Source: Hyphochytrium catenoides (Eukaryota; Sar; Hyphochytriomycetes; Hyphochytriales; Hyphochytriaceae). From it: 45,709 nucleotides of DNA. Below are positions 1-11,204 of this stretch, piece by piece. The stretch lies in assembly GCA_900088475.1 (NCBI GenBank), contig FLMG01000940.1, positions 1,486-47,194 on the forward strand, in the 5' to 3' direction. The position numbers were made by a program, and so were the translations under genes. Position 1 is the stretch's first letter. The number at the start of each line of letters is the position of its first letter. Under the pieces are notes generated by a model. The model ran no database searches. It saw only the letters and a list, made by a program, of their open reading frames with translations, and was not told where the DNA came from.

Positions 1-52
1 AGAGAGAGAGAGAAAAGAGGAGAGGGAAAAGAGGGGAGAGAGAGAGAGAGAG
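1..52. repeat. GA-rich simple repeat at left edge
   Basis: Almost pure GA/GGA purine tract on the + strand. Read on the minus strand it is a pyrimidine tract directly after a plausible 5' splice site at 58/57, so it probably lies inside an intron of the neighbouring minus-strand gene. Confidence 0.9.
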
Positions 53-58
53 TCGTAC

Positions 59-851
59 CGGTGAGGATAGTGTCAGGAGCGAGTCCCGCACGTGTCGCGA
101 TAGCCTGTGGAGTCGTCTTCGCTTTCTCTTCCAACAACTCCAAAGCTGCCCTGAAGAAAATCATCTGGTCCTGCTTGAGAGGATCGCCCTTCTTTACCAT
201 CGAAGAAGGAGGAGAGGAAGGCGTACTCTCTCTCGTCTCGCCATTCCCTCCTGGTGGAGAGGAGACAGAGTCCGTAGCTGTTGCCTGTGAACCTAGGCTG
301 CTCTCAGATAGCATAGATGAAGAGCGTTGAGGGGGAAAAGAGGGAGAAGAAGAGAGACTATCTTCCTCTCTTCTCGCTCGTTGGCTTTGCTTCCTCATCT
401 TCCTCTTGGAGTGCCATCCTGGCCCGAAGAGGAGAGACTGTCTAGAAGCTTGAGAATAGCGGAGAATCCTCTCATGCCTGTCTATCTCCTCATAGAGAAG
501 CTGATTCAAGCGAGAGAAACTGCTGAAGAGATCCTCTTCTTGAGGGTTCCGTAAGGAAGAAGTGTCTTGAGTGCTCTCTCTTCTCTCCCCTGTCAGTCTC
601 CCTTCCCCTCTTTCTCTCTCGTTGTTCCCATTCAGAAGCTTCTCAAGAGCGCTCTTTCCCTCGTCTGACGCTGCTTGGCGGAAGGAGAGAGACTCTGCGT
701 CAAGATAGCTGGCCAGAGAAGGGTCTGTCAGCAGCACATCGGCTATTATCTTCTCTATCTCAGTTCCTGCGCCACCGCTACCACCAGCTGCAGGCGCTTC
801 TTTCTCTGTGGACTCGAAGACATGATGATGATGGGATGTCCTGACCTCCAT
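59..851 (-). CDS. Unrecognised Ser/Arg-rich protein, partial (runs off left edge)
   Basis: I do not recognise this gene. The minus strand is open without a stop for about 264 codons from an ATG at 851 down to 59, where ACC-G meets a plausible GT-ACGA donor, so the protein should continue in an exon left of the window. An in-frame TGA sits just upstream of the ATG, but an upstream exon could also splice in. The protein starts with a short His run (HHHH) and a Gly-rich patch. A helical stretch with IEKIIADVLLTDPSLASYL follows, then an acidic/aromatic helix (EEDLFSSFSRLNQLLYEEID), a basic stretch (WHSKRKMRKQSQRARREED), a long Ser/Pro-rich linker and a final helix (MIFFRAALELLEEKAK). The pattern looks like real protein rather than repeat translation. 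The plus strand has only short, interrupted frames here. Function unknown. Confidence 0.45.
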
Positions 852-1530
852 CCCGTCAGTTCTCTCTCACTTTCCCTGTCCTTCTGTCCCCTGCTCAAGG
901 AAGCTTAGCTAGTGGCGGGTTGCCTGTCTATAAAAGAATGAGAGCTTGTCAACGAGAGAAGAAGATCGAAGCGCTGGTGTGCGTATCCCTCTCCTTGCCA
1001 GTGGCTGTGAGCTCTCCTACAGCTGCTCTGCAGTAGAAAGGTCCAGGGACAGGGGTTTGCCACGCAATCCCGAGGTTAGAGCTCTGTAGGCATAAGAGAA
1101 GCGAGGAGAATGGATGTATGGAGGAGCGGCTGGTTGTAAGGTTACAAGCGCCAGACCTTGAGGAGCGACAAGATAGAGAAAGAGAGAAGACAGGTTGAGA
1201 CGGGAGAGAGTGCAAGGGACTAACAGCGATAGAAGAGTTAGTGACGGGTGGACGAAGAGGTTAACACATAGAGAGAGGAACAAAGAGAGGGAAAGGCAGT
1301 GAAAGGAGGGACAGTGAGAGACTGCCAGATTGATAGAAGAGATAGGAGAAGAGGATGAGGGTTAGAGAGTGTGAGAGTTAGAAAGAGTTAGAGAGAGTGA
1401 GAGCGAGAGAAGGAAGACAGCGAGAGAAGCAAAAGAGCGAGAGAGGGAGAGAGAGCGAGAGAGGGAGAGAGAGCGAGAGAGGGAGAGAGAGCGAGAGAGG
1501 GAGAGAGAGAGAGAGCGAGAGCGAGTGAGG

Positions 1531-1592
<62 letters not shown>

Positions 1593-2005
1593 CAAAGAGA
1601 GAAGAGAGAGAAGAGAGAGGTGCACAGAGAGAGGACACTTCCTTTCCTTTCGGATAGAGAGACAAACATGTCCTTTCCTTTTCAGGGTGGTTACTAGACC
1701 GCTTCCTAGTAACTAAATAGTGATCTACATTATCAATAATCCCAGATCTAGCCCTTTGGTTGATTCAGTAACTGATTGCTTTAATGAGGTCGTTACAGAG
1801 CTTGAATGTCAGCCTTTCCCTTGGCTAAACCCAAGAATGCGTGCCCAAGGTCAGGCTACTCCTCCTCGCCCAGCCGCCAGTCCGGCGCCGCCGCACGCAG
1901 TTTGAAGCTCAAGAGCAGTGACAAGAGAAGCCGGACGTGTCAGCTGAAGATTCTTTAGGTCAGCTACCCGTGCCAGAGATCGTAGACGTAGAGCTGGACA
2001 GAAGT
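852..2005. other. Intergenic region, GA minisatellite, no supported gene
   Basis: About 1.1 kb between the left-edge ORF and the CYB5D1-like gene. The centre (about 1280-1625) is a purine-rich simple repeat on the + strand. Short ORFs here are Ser/Leu or Arg/Glu translations of the repeat. An ATG at 1836 opens a 22-codon Pro/Ala-rich frame ending at 1905, out of frame with the CYB5D1 start; it could be 5' UTR. The frame of the CYB5D1 first exon stays open upstream of its ATG to a TGA at 1919, so a slightly longer N-terminus through an upstream exon is possible but unsupported. Confidence 0.6.
1280..1625. repeat. GA-rich tract with four perfect 18-bp tandem units
   Basis: Purine-only tract. 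From 1437 to about 1508 the unit GCGAGAGAGGGAGAGAGA repeats four times with exact 18-bp spacing (unit starts 1437, 1455, 1473, 1491). It then degenerates into (GA)n with GAAA interruptions up to about 1620. It lies about 400 bp upstream of the CYB5D1-like ATG. Confidence 0.95.
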
Positions 2006-4146
2006 ATGGAGACGCTCGCGAGACGACGGCGGTATTATACGCCGCAAGAAGTTTCCTATCATAACTGCGCAGAGGTAAGAAAGTAAAGCTCAGAGACCTC
2101 ACTTGACTGCAGACAGTCCTCAAGTCTATACATTTATTGCTGCTTAGAGCTTCGCCACCTTCTTCTCTCGGTTCTATTCTTAGTGGCTGTTAATTCTTCA
2201 CTTCCTTCGCTGCAGGATTGCTGGGTTTCAATATTCTACAAGGTCTATGACCTAACAAGCTTGATTGCTCGGCATAAAGGTAGGCCTGCAGCTTGATGTT
2301 TAACGCCTTAGATAGGAGAAGTAAATCTTATCAATGAGGAGACCGAGAGCAAGACACAGAAAGAGAGAAAAGATGGGGGGAGACAGAAAGAGAGCAGCGA
2401 TAGGCAGACGGACGGAAACAGCGCTACGACTTTCGTGTGATCTATCGGGAACAAAAGTGCAAAGCGCTGGGGCTAGGCTGACAGAACTAATATCTCTTTC
2501 TTGGCTCCCTCTCTCCTAGATGACTCAGCCGTGATTCCCATTATCAAAGCTGCTGGAACAGATATCTCCCACTGGTTCAACGAGAAGACAGGAGAGGTAC
2601 GCGCAGATACACTGCGATGCGGCGCACTCTTGCCCTTAGACATTGTTCACCGTTCTGCTCCTACTGCTTGTCAGCATTCCTCTCTTTGCCTTCTTCTAGT
2701 TCCGCTCTTTCCTTCCTGTTTTACCTCGCCGCACAACTAAGGCAGTCCCACCGTGCTCTCCACTTGACGCTCCCCAATGCTGCCTTACTTCCGCTCTATC
2801 CATTGAGAGCTAGAGCGTATCTTCTGCTTGGGTTGCTCTTTCCACTGAGCTCAATTCTCTCCCTCCCGTTTATACGGTTTGCTCAGGTGGTGACAAGGTT
2901 CGATGCCAAGACCGGCCTTGAACTGCCATATCTCCCTCACGGGCATTTTCTGCATGTTCCACCTCCTGAGCCCGTCACAGACTGGGCCACGGACTTCAAG
3001 GAGCCGTGGTGGCGAGTAAGTGATTCCTTCTCACTCTGCATTCGCTGACTCCCTCCTTTGGCTCTCTGTCCCTCTCTCTTCTTGGCTCTCTGTCCCTTGT
3101 CCGTTGATAAACTGGCCTTCTCTCTCTTTCTGTCCCCTCTCTCGTACTTTCTCCAGTTAAAGCCCGCTCTCCAGCGGCCGCTATCTCTCCTCCTGGCTCG
3201 CTCCCCTCACCTTCATTGCCGCTCCACTCTCTAGCTGCCTTCTCCCCTTCCTGGATCATCACCCCTCACTCTCCTTCGCGATGCCCCATAATTTGCGTAG
3301 GACTCAAAGTACGTGATTGGGAAGCTCACTAGGAAGACTCGAGAGATTGAGATCACCAACACTCTCACCCAGCAAGTAGACCGACTCACGGTATGGAGAC
3401 TTACTCTCTAATCACTCTCACACAGAACATTTGGCATCAGACTTCCAATCCTTGCCTCTGCGCTCCTCCATCTCGTTCCAGTTCTTCACTTCGTATCGTT
3501 GAGACCTATCAAGGTCGCAGTAAGATTTCTCTGCTCTGGCCAGATAGATTATATCCTTCTGTTTCTTCTTGCTATACAGCTGCCCTTCATCGATATGCTG
3601 CGCTTTTTGCCTCATACTGCAGGTCTGTTCAGAGGAGACTTTTGAGGAGATTCGAGACAGATACCTGGATTGTAATGCACACGCCGAGAGCTACACGTGG
3701 AAGGTAAGAGAGAAATAGGAAGAAAGTAGGCAGTGCCTCTGGAATAGGAAACAGAAAGAGAGAAGAAAAGAGAGAGAGAGCGGGAACGAGGAAGAAATTG
3801 AGCGGGTGAGGGTTGAAGGATAGCATGTCGAGCTCTGGGAGAGACGGCCATGGACGAGTTTGCGAGCGAGAGAGAGAAAGCGAGCGCGCGCGGGTAAGGA
3901 AGTGAAAGAGAGCATTTGAAGCTTTGAGAGAAAAGGCCATGGACGGGGTCAGCGCTAAGATAGTTAACTGAATTTTTCCAGTATCTTTATGGGGATGAGT
4001 TTCTCCCTGTGAAGATGAGAGAAACACTGGAAGGCAACGGAATCACCGACGAGGACAGCGTCTTCGAGAAACTTGGGATCACGGACGAGCAATGTACCCT
4101 TCCTGTCATCCACATTTATTTCAACGATGACCTGACGGTGGCTTGA
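2006..4146 (+). CDS. CYB5D1: CYB5D1-like cytochrome b5 domain protein (ciliary), 7 exons
   Basis: Predicted 224 aa, close to the human CYB5D1 length. Exons 2006-2074, 2216-2279, 2520-2596, 2887-3015, 3301-3390, 3623-3703 and 3982-4146 join with matching phases and all introns are GT-AG. The start is the ATG before [15 protein letters not shown]. The b5-like part is at about residues 8-70 ([19 protein letters not shown], then [16 protein letters not shown]). The family block [22 protein letters not shown] follows as [12 protein letters not shown] and [12 protein letters not shown], then a ubiquitin-like C-terminal half ([14 protein letters not shown]) ending in [15 protein letters not shown]5D1 and Chlamydomonas FAP198 are known axonemal, redox-linked factors for ciliary beating, so the organism is expected to have motile cilia. 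A His in IARHKDD aligns with the first axial haem ligand of cytochrome b5. The gene converges on the TBC gene. Confidence 0.95.
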
Positions 4147-4895
4147 GGGCCGTCACGACTGTGGAAGCAACCAATTGCAGCTATGCTTCTGGATCCCTTA
4201 TCGCTGTGATGCGGAGAGAGAGAGAGGAGCAGTGTGACAGAGTCTCGCCTCTCGGTCGAGTACCTCCCAAGGTCTATTCCGGCTGCCCGGAGGGCGGAGA
4301 TCTGCCGACATCAAGAGTAGGCGCCAGCGAAATAAAAATGCAGGAAGGGACTGGCCCATCATGCTACGTAGACTCTTTATGACGCAGAGAGGCAGCCCCT
4401 CATCTGAAGTAGAGAGACAAGTCGTCGTCAGCCTTATAAAGCTGACATGCTACATAATTATTAAGCCAGATTTGTTCGCCGACCTTTGCATCTCTCTCTG
4501 TCTCTTCTCTCTCTCTTTCCTTTTCTCTCTTTCTCTTCCTTTCCCGGCACCTTATCTCTCGCCCTCTCTGTATTCTTCTCTGGTTGTCTCTCTCCCTTCT
4601 ACTCGTCGATCTGGCTGCTGGGATTACCCCTTCTTGCGATCCCATTGTCCGCGCTTACCTCTACTCTCTTGCATCTTAACTCGGTCTATTATCTCTTGGA
4701 AAGCGCCTCCAACTCCTGGGACCTTTCTCTCATCAGCCTCCTCTTCCTCTGCTCGCTATGCTCTACATACTGAGACAGCTGAGAGCACAGCAACCGTTTG
4801 TGCTCCATCTGTCAAGGTATAGAGGCAAAAAGTTAGTGAGAGATAACCGAAAGCAGGAGGTTATTATAGGTGCCAGCCACTTCACGACGAGAAAT
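4147..4895. other. Convergent 3' intergenic region with CT-rich tract
   Basis: About 750 bp between the 3' ends of CYB5D1 (+) and the TBC gene (-). It holds a pyrimidine-rich stretch at about 4486-4600. I see no conserved protein segment; the Ser/Leu/Phe-rich frames come from the CT tract. It probably contains both 3' UTRs. No clear AATAAA signal was identified. Confidence 0.6.
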
Positions 4896-7800
4896 TTAAC
4901 TGATCAGGCTGAACCACGACAGCGAAACATAGTTGGCAAGCCGTGAGGGACTGAGGTAAACGATACGGACCAACTCCTCCAGCTGCGTTCTCAAGGCTAT
5001 GTAATGTTTATGCATCGCCTCGCGCTGTTGGTAGGCTGGAACTAGAGCTCGGTCAGCCTGTTCGATCTTTGACTGTATCACAGCAAAGTTGTCGACCCTC
5101 GCTGATGCTCCATTTCTCCCAGATAAGGCAGGCCTGTTTAGAGATAGTAGTAGGGTAAGTTTGCGCACAGTTAGAAGATAACTCGTCAACCTGAGGAGAA
5201 AGGGCAGAAGAGGGTTCGAAGAGCATCAATCACACTAAGGGTTGCTCACCGACTGGTATGGGGGGATATTCTCTGGCCACTAAGACTAAGAGCTTTCTCT
5301 TGCAGCTTGGATGATAAGGACGAGACGGAGAATGCCGTGAAATGGTTTCCATCTGCATTCACCCGGAAGAGAAGAACACTCTATGGGTAAGTCGTTCTCC
5401 TTCGGCTAATATAGCAGTGCAACGCATGGGTTACTCAGCCTCTAGCCAGAATGGCACAAACTCCCACAGCTTGATGGTTATAGCTTGACTTGCTACACGA
5501 GCCATACTGACCAAGCTTTGCTTCCGCTCTTACGCCATTTGGTTGATGATCATGGCCACTAAGCTGCTCCATCAGGTTCAGCAGCTCCCTTCCATGCCTC
5601 TGCTTCTTGTGCTTTAGCTCTTCAACTTGCGAAAGAGAGGACGCAAAGAGCTGCCAGGTTTGGAGTAAGCGATAGAGCCACTACGGCTACCTCAGAACTC
5701 TGCCACGAAACAAAGAGTAACAGGGAACATTACAAGGCCAAACCAACATGAAAAAGAGCCGCGGTGAAGCGATAGTCAGAACTGGCATCCTGGACCGCAT
5801 TGCCAGCTATAAAGAGTTGTTTTGCGAAATCAGTGGTTTGGTAAGGAAGGAGTCGGCGTCCGGATGGCTGCAGAAGAAGAAGAAGAGGAAGGGAACGAAC
5901 GCTCATTATCTTACCGTTGCAGCCTGAGCGACTCTTGGAGTCAGAGCTTCAATATCTTTTTCTAACCCTTCGATCCTGACTCTTAAGGTTTCACTGTCAT
6001 CAAGAGCTTCATGCCATAGCACCAACAAAAGGCTTCAATTAGGCCATGACCAAAGAGAAATCAACAGGAGTGAAGAAGACAGTACCATAAATTTACTACC
6101 AGTGGAAAGCCATAGCAAAACGAAGGAAGAAAATGAACAACTTCGTACGATAGTGTACCGCTGGTTATTAGATAAACTCCTTCCCCAAGGCCAATAGAGA
6201 CTGTCTCACCTTCCACTGTAAGCACTTCAATTTCCTTTCTGATGCCTTCCAAGTTCTCCCTCAAAGGGTTCTCTTCTATCTGCAAAGGAGGCGGAATACC
6301 TGTCGACACTCTGTCAGCCGTTCCTCAGTGGCACACCGAGGTAATCGGGAGGCATTGCAGAAGCAGTAAATATTTATATACCCGGCATCCCGTCTCCTCT
6401 GGAACCTTCAAGCCAGACCTTAAGTTTCTGTTGAGATAACAAATCTTGATTAGAACCCGTGTCAGACAAGAACAGTCTTGAGGAAGATGTTTGCGCCTAC
6501 GTCAATAGTGTACTCCTCTTCCAACTCCTTAAGGGTCCGTCTTTTGATGATAAAGTGTCGCATCAGGGGGCCCAAAGGCGAGATGGTAAGTTTGCGGAGC
6601 TCTACTTCTGCCTCTCGGCGGAGATATAGGCCCAACTTGAACCGCAAGGGGTGGAAGGAGAGGATCAATTCTACTGTCCAACATACTGCCGTTGGCAGAT
6701 GCTTAAAGAAGCGATAACCCAGGAGAAATAGATAGGGACTATTGCAGATCAAATGAAGATCAGTCCACCACTCAACCGATACTCCTGGCCAAGGAGAAGA
6801 CGTTGCAGGAGTGCAAGTTGTGCGTGAAAAAGACAGAAAGTAGTAAGGCAGTACGAGCTCTCTGACAATCCTCAAGAACAGCTAACATTAGGAAAACGTA
6901 GAGTAAAATTGCAGAGCTGTCCCGTTTACCTCCTCAATGCCAAGAGTTAATATCTTGGCTTTCATGATACTGAGAAGAGACAGAGACACGCTGAAGACTT
7001 CTGGCCATCCGCGAAGGAAGAATAGCTCCCATATACGGGCGACCAGTCCATGGGGCAGCACTTTAGAGAACAGAGTAAGGAACCACTAGCGGGCAAGAGC
7101 AAGATATAAGAATGCGAGCGGAGGGGTTCAAGGGCATGTTACGCCTTTTGTCAGCACTACGAAGGATGATGACGGCAATGCTAAGGCCAAGATGAAGCAG
7201 ACGAAGGCAGATGTTAAAGGAGAGGCAGTAGATCGACCAATAGGAGATTGGTGAACCTAACAGAGAGCGGTCGAGATATCTTGAGGCCCAGACCTTACAG
7301 GCCAAAGCATGAGTTTGAGCAACGGTGAGTTTGATAAGTCAAAAGAGTTACCTGTGTAACAAGAAAGTCGATCTGCAGTCCTATAGTCTTCAGGTGATAA
7401 TGAAGACTAGGCAAATGAGTCGCCACCAGCCGATTGAACTGATAAAGGCGCAGCTGCACACTGTCCAGATGGAAAGTCGTAACCAGTTGAGATTCTCAGA
7501 GACAGTGTAATGGGCAACAGATAACGGAGAAGATGCTCCAGGGGCCACGCGATAGACACATAATGGCAACTGCAATCCTTTGGGAAGCCCCTTGACAGGT
7601 AAGACCGCCATCAATTATCATGAAGAGTTTGTTACGCTACCTCGGCATACCCGGACTCCAGAGCTGTTTCAGGTCACAGGTTTGCACCATTGCCGCCAAT
7701 ATCCAGAAAGAGTACATCTCAACACTGGCAGGAGCAACCGAAGGAGAATGGGAGAGAGAGGTGGCGGTAGAAGAAGATGCCAGTGATCCCGAGAATTCCG

Positions 7801-8956
7801 ACTCGGGAACGATGACGTGGGAATCTTTCAGCATTAACAGTAGGGCTCCCAGAACATAATTCATGCCCTGGAACGTAGTGGACAGAAAAAGCAAAGCGAT
7901 AAAGGCAGAGAGTCACGTGAGAGTAACACGAAACCAAGTGATGGCGCTGCAGGGAGAGAGACCAGAAGACGGATTGGTGGTTTCGTACTTGGGACTCGTC
8001 TAATTAACGTTTATTGGATTCTAAGGGCGAAGGTCTCATCAATCAGACACATGGGGAAAAGAAAGAGGGCGCTGTACAGATAGTCAGAGGCAGACCTGGC
8101 AGTATCCCATATCAGGGTATAGTTCTGCTATGGCTCGAAGAATGTTAGCAAGCTGATTCTGGCCACTGCCTGAACCAGAACGGTGAGCCGAAGTAAAGCG
8201 CTTGGACTACTAGATTAGCTAGGGAAAGGAGGACGACGAAACAAATGAAAGAAGATACTCCACAAAAAAGCTGCACAGGGAGCAAGAAAGACGACAAAGA
8301 AGGAGGTAGGAAGAAAAGGAGGTTTGGACGGAGAAGGGGAGGAAGATGGACACGAACCTCCTTCATAAAAGTAAGGGCAGTCTTGGAAAGTCCTATCGAT
8401 ATCCCTTAATATCTCTCCTGTGGGATCGGACGTACAACTTTAGAGCAGAGAGATAAGAGAGAGAGAGAGAGAGAAGAATTAGGAGAGAGTGAGAGTGACG
8501 ACAAGAAGAGGTGCACGACTTAGCATACTTAAGAGCAATACGAGGGAGGAAACAAAGGGGTTGAGAAGTAGTGCCACCTTCTCTTCCCTCGCTATTTAAG
8601 GATCCTCTTCCACATCTTCCCATTGCCAACCCAGACAGCTGCGTAGATTGTCAGATGGTTCTTCAAGCGAGGAGAGGCATCACGAAAGAGCGAAGTATAG
8701 AGAAGAAGAGCCATTTAATGTTTTTATGGCGCACGGGAGAAGTAACTGCAGCGCTAGAGACTAAGAGACAAGGATAAAGAGGCTTTTGTAGACGGAGAGG
8801 GTACGGGGGGTTCGTGCCTTCCTTTGGCGACATCACTAGTCGTAAAGGGAGCTAATGCAGGCCAGCTGAAGTGTAAGAGATGCTCACCTCTAAGTACAGC
8901 TTCTTGGGATCCATGTCCCAGGGGGGCCCACACTTCTCCTGAACGAACTTCTGCAT
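4896..8956 (-). CDS. TBC-domain Rab GTPase-activating protein with C-terminal coiled coil
   Basis: Predicted to stimulate GTP hydrolysis on a Rab GTPase in vesicle traffic. Exons with matching phases: 8358-8417, 8096-8169, 7641-7867, 7352-7460, 6930-7085, 6855-6881, 6501-6635, 6382-6427, 6210-6299, 5915-6006, 5534-5650, 5250-5279. An N-terminal exon 8888-8956 (starts MQKFVQEKCGPPW) is likely, and one or more exons between 8888 and 8417 are unresolved. TBC signatures: EILRDIDRTF (arginine finger), YFYEGGSGQNQLANIL, YPDMGYCQGMNYVLGALLL (glutamine finger YCQ), then FWILAAMVQ, LPSLHYHLKTIGL, TQWFLTLFSKVLPHGLVARIW. Both catalytic fingers are present, so it should be active. A Ser/Thr-rich loop of about 30 residues interrupts the domain after GALLLMLKD. 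After the domain come charged helices (RTLKELEEEYTID; LVRIEGLEKDIEAL-type; VEELKHKKQRHGRELLNLM). The last exon is uncertain: one frame stops at 5053, while a more helix-like frame stops at 4896. Confidence 0.85.
8456..8476. repeat. (GA)n microsatellite in TBC intron
   Basis: Short GA run on the + strand. It lies in the pyrimidine-rich part of the minus-strand intron just upstream of the acceptor used at 8417, so it doubles as a polypyrimidine tract there. Confidence 0.8.
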
Positions 8957-10272
8957 CCCTAGGATAGAGCTCCAAAACCTAAAGGCCGGTACACATCAGA
9001 CATAGAGCGAGACTGTGAGGAGGAACTGGACGTAGAGCTACGAACGGCCTTCAGCCGTAGCAGGACCAAGGGCAATGTCAGCGATCCGGTCAAGAGTTAC
9101 GAAAGTGATTAGAGAAATGAGCAAGGGCAACTAGCAGCTGAGAAGGACCGCAGGCTAACCTCCATCGCATGACAGGGGTCAAGCCTTTCCCCTCGAGAAG
9201 TACAACTCGAAGGATCTTCTTTCGACTGAGGGCTGGTGGATGAAGAAAGAAGAGCAGAATGAGGGCGAGGAATACATATGTAGAGAGAGAGAGAGGAGAG
9301 AGACAGAAAGGAAGAGGGAAATGCGTAGTAGCCTTGTGACTAGACAGTCAATGAAGGCAAGCACGTATCTCCTTCATCAAAAAGAGAGGGCATAGAGAGA
9401 GCGCGAGATGGGGAATAGACAGAGCAGACTCATGTTCGTGAATATATAGACTGCTGAAGGAGATGAGACGACGAAAGAGAGAAGGAGACAAAGGCATCAG
9501 AGCCGTCTCAAGGGTGGGGTCTTTCTAAGCGGAGGGGGACAGGGAAAAAAAGCAAGGAAGGAGAGAAAAGAGAGAAGCAAGCGAGCGAGAAGAGAGACAG
9601 AGAGAGAAAAATAAGAGAGACCAGAGTGAGAATCGTGTTTAGTCACCTTTGTTCAACACCCTGTCGCACCGCTTTAGGCGGAATGCGTCAGATAACTATC
9701 GCCATGCGGAAGGGAGAGAATTTGTTAGAAAAGGATGCCAAAGTAGAAAAGAAGCGGACCGCAAGCCCCTTAAAGCGTAGAGCGAGAGAAGCAATAGAGA
9801 CACAACTCTAATAGCCACAGAAGAGAGAGAGAGAGACAGAGAGAGAGCATATGAGGATGATCTAACGTGAGATGACGAGACAGGATAAGGGAAACCTCTG
9901 AGCAGGTCATGCAAGCACAAGTAGTTGGAGTGTGAAGATGGGCCAGATGCCCTGGACAAAGTAAGTCGAATCTAAACCGCTGCTTAGCAAAGGCCAACCC
10001 AATCCTTCTCTACCTCGAGGTACGGCAAGATAAGCTGCAAAACATCCTCAAGACAGAAAGTCCGGGCCGCGGCTAGGGAAGGAGGACAACGGCTCCTCCT
10101 TCTTCTCTCCATCCTTTCACTTCTTCTTCCTCTAGCTCTGACATGCCCGTTATTGCCACTGAAGGGATAACATCGCCTCTTACTATGGTAGAGGCAGTAG
10201 ATGTGAAGGCGCACGTCTCGTTCCGTCACCTTCTGGCAGTGCAACGGACATATTTGCTAGATACTGGTGTTC

Positions 10273-10348
10273 TCTCTCTCTCTCTCTCGTTCTCTCCTGT
10301 CAACGATGAATCTCTCTCTCTCTCTCGTTCTCTCCTGTCAACGATGAA
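10273..10348. repeat. Perfect 38-bp tandem duplication
   Basis: Two identical adjacent 38-bp copies, 10273-10310 and 10311-10348. Each is a (TC)8 run followed by GTTCTCTCCTGTCAACGATG and AA. Identity across the unique half shows a recent duplication rather than simple microsatellite slippage. Confidence 0.95.
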
Positions 10349-10533
10349 TCTCTCCCTCTCTCTCTTCTGGCTTCTGAAGGAGGGCGACCTAGAGGATCGG
10401 CATCCTTTCGAGGAGACTACCAGAGCCGCTAACGGACTCCTCTGTCTCAATAAAGCTCATGCTTGACTCAAGAGGAAGCCTCGCTCGGTCAGCGGCTCTT
10501 TCCCATCAGCTGAGGCGCCTGCAGAGCTTTCGA

Positions 10534-10535
<2 letters not shown>

Positions 10536-10564
<29 letters not shown>
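10536..10564. repeat. (CT)n microsatellite
   Basis: Uninterrupted CT dinucleotide run of about 29 bp in the gene-poor region. Confidence 0.95.
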
Positions 10565-10567
<3 letters not shown>

Positions 10568-11204
10568 AGCTAAGACTCTAACATGTGACCGACGCCAAAG
10601 GACACACTTTATTTAGTCCTGCTTAGGATTTCAAAGCAGGGCTAGCAGGCCACGGAGGAGATTGGCTTTGAAAGTAAGAGAAGTACCCCAGAAAGGACCA
10701 GCAGCTGCCAAACCAAGGAGGTCGTTTGGTCCCGGGTCAGGTCTGTCTGTTGGTTAGAAAGAAGAGAACAAGACAGCCCACAGCCGTAGGAAGAAGGCAG
10801 CTTCACAGAGAAAGAGGGTAGAAAGTAAAACCCATTGCCGATGAACGCGGCTTTCGTTTGTGGACGCCTCGTGCCTGGGCCTTGAGAGGGTGTCGCTAGA
10901 CCAGCTCCCTGCCGCTCCAACACAGCCCTGGGCTTTCCCAGAAGCACCACCGTGGAGCCAGAATGGCTGGCCTTGGGAAAGGAGGAGGATCAGAGGCCAT
11001 CTGAGAAGACTCGCTAGTTAACCTCTAATTTTGATGCCTTGCTCAAATCTTCGGCTGGTCCTGCTTCAAAGCGATGCTTGTCAGCCAGACTGTTTCGACC
11101 TCACTCAGATCCTACTCTCTGCTACTCCGTGAAGAGAGTCCGTCCGCCCTTTCGTTCATTACGGCCGCCAAGGATCCTCGTGATCCTTCCATTGTCATCT
11201 GATG

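Noticed and set aside
1362-1669. Several overlapping Ser/Leu-rich ORFs on the minus strand
   Set aside because: They are translations of the GA/CT repeat in all three frames with no other sequence content.
5306-5386. Plus-strand exon-like block (LDDKDETENAVKWFPSAF) with an acceptor before and TATGG|GTAAGT after
   Set aside because: It lies inside a minus-strand TBC intron, has no partner exons on the plus strand and no recognised similarity. Probably chance, although the splice-like ends are striking.
7063-7305. Hydrophobic minus-strand ORF (WASRYLDRSLLGSPISYW)
   Set aside because: It overlaps the intron between TBC exons 7352-7460 and 6930-7085; the conserved frame there is the spliced TQ|WFLTLF junction.
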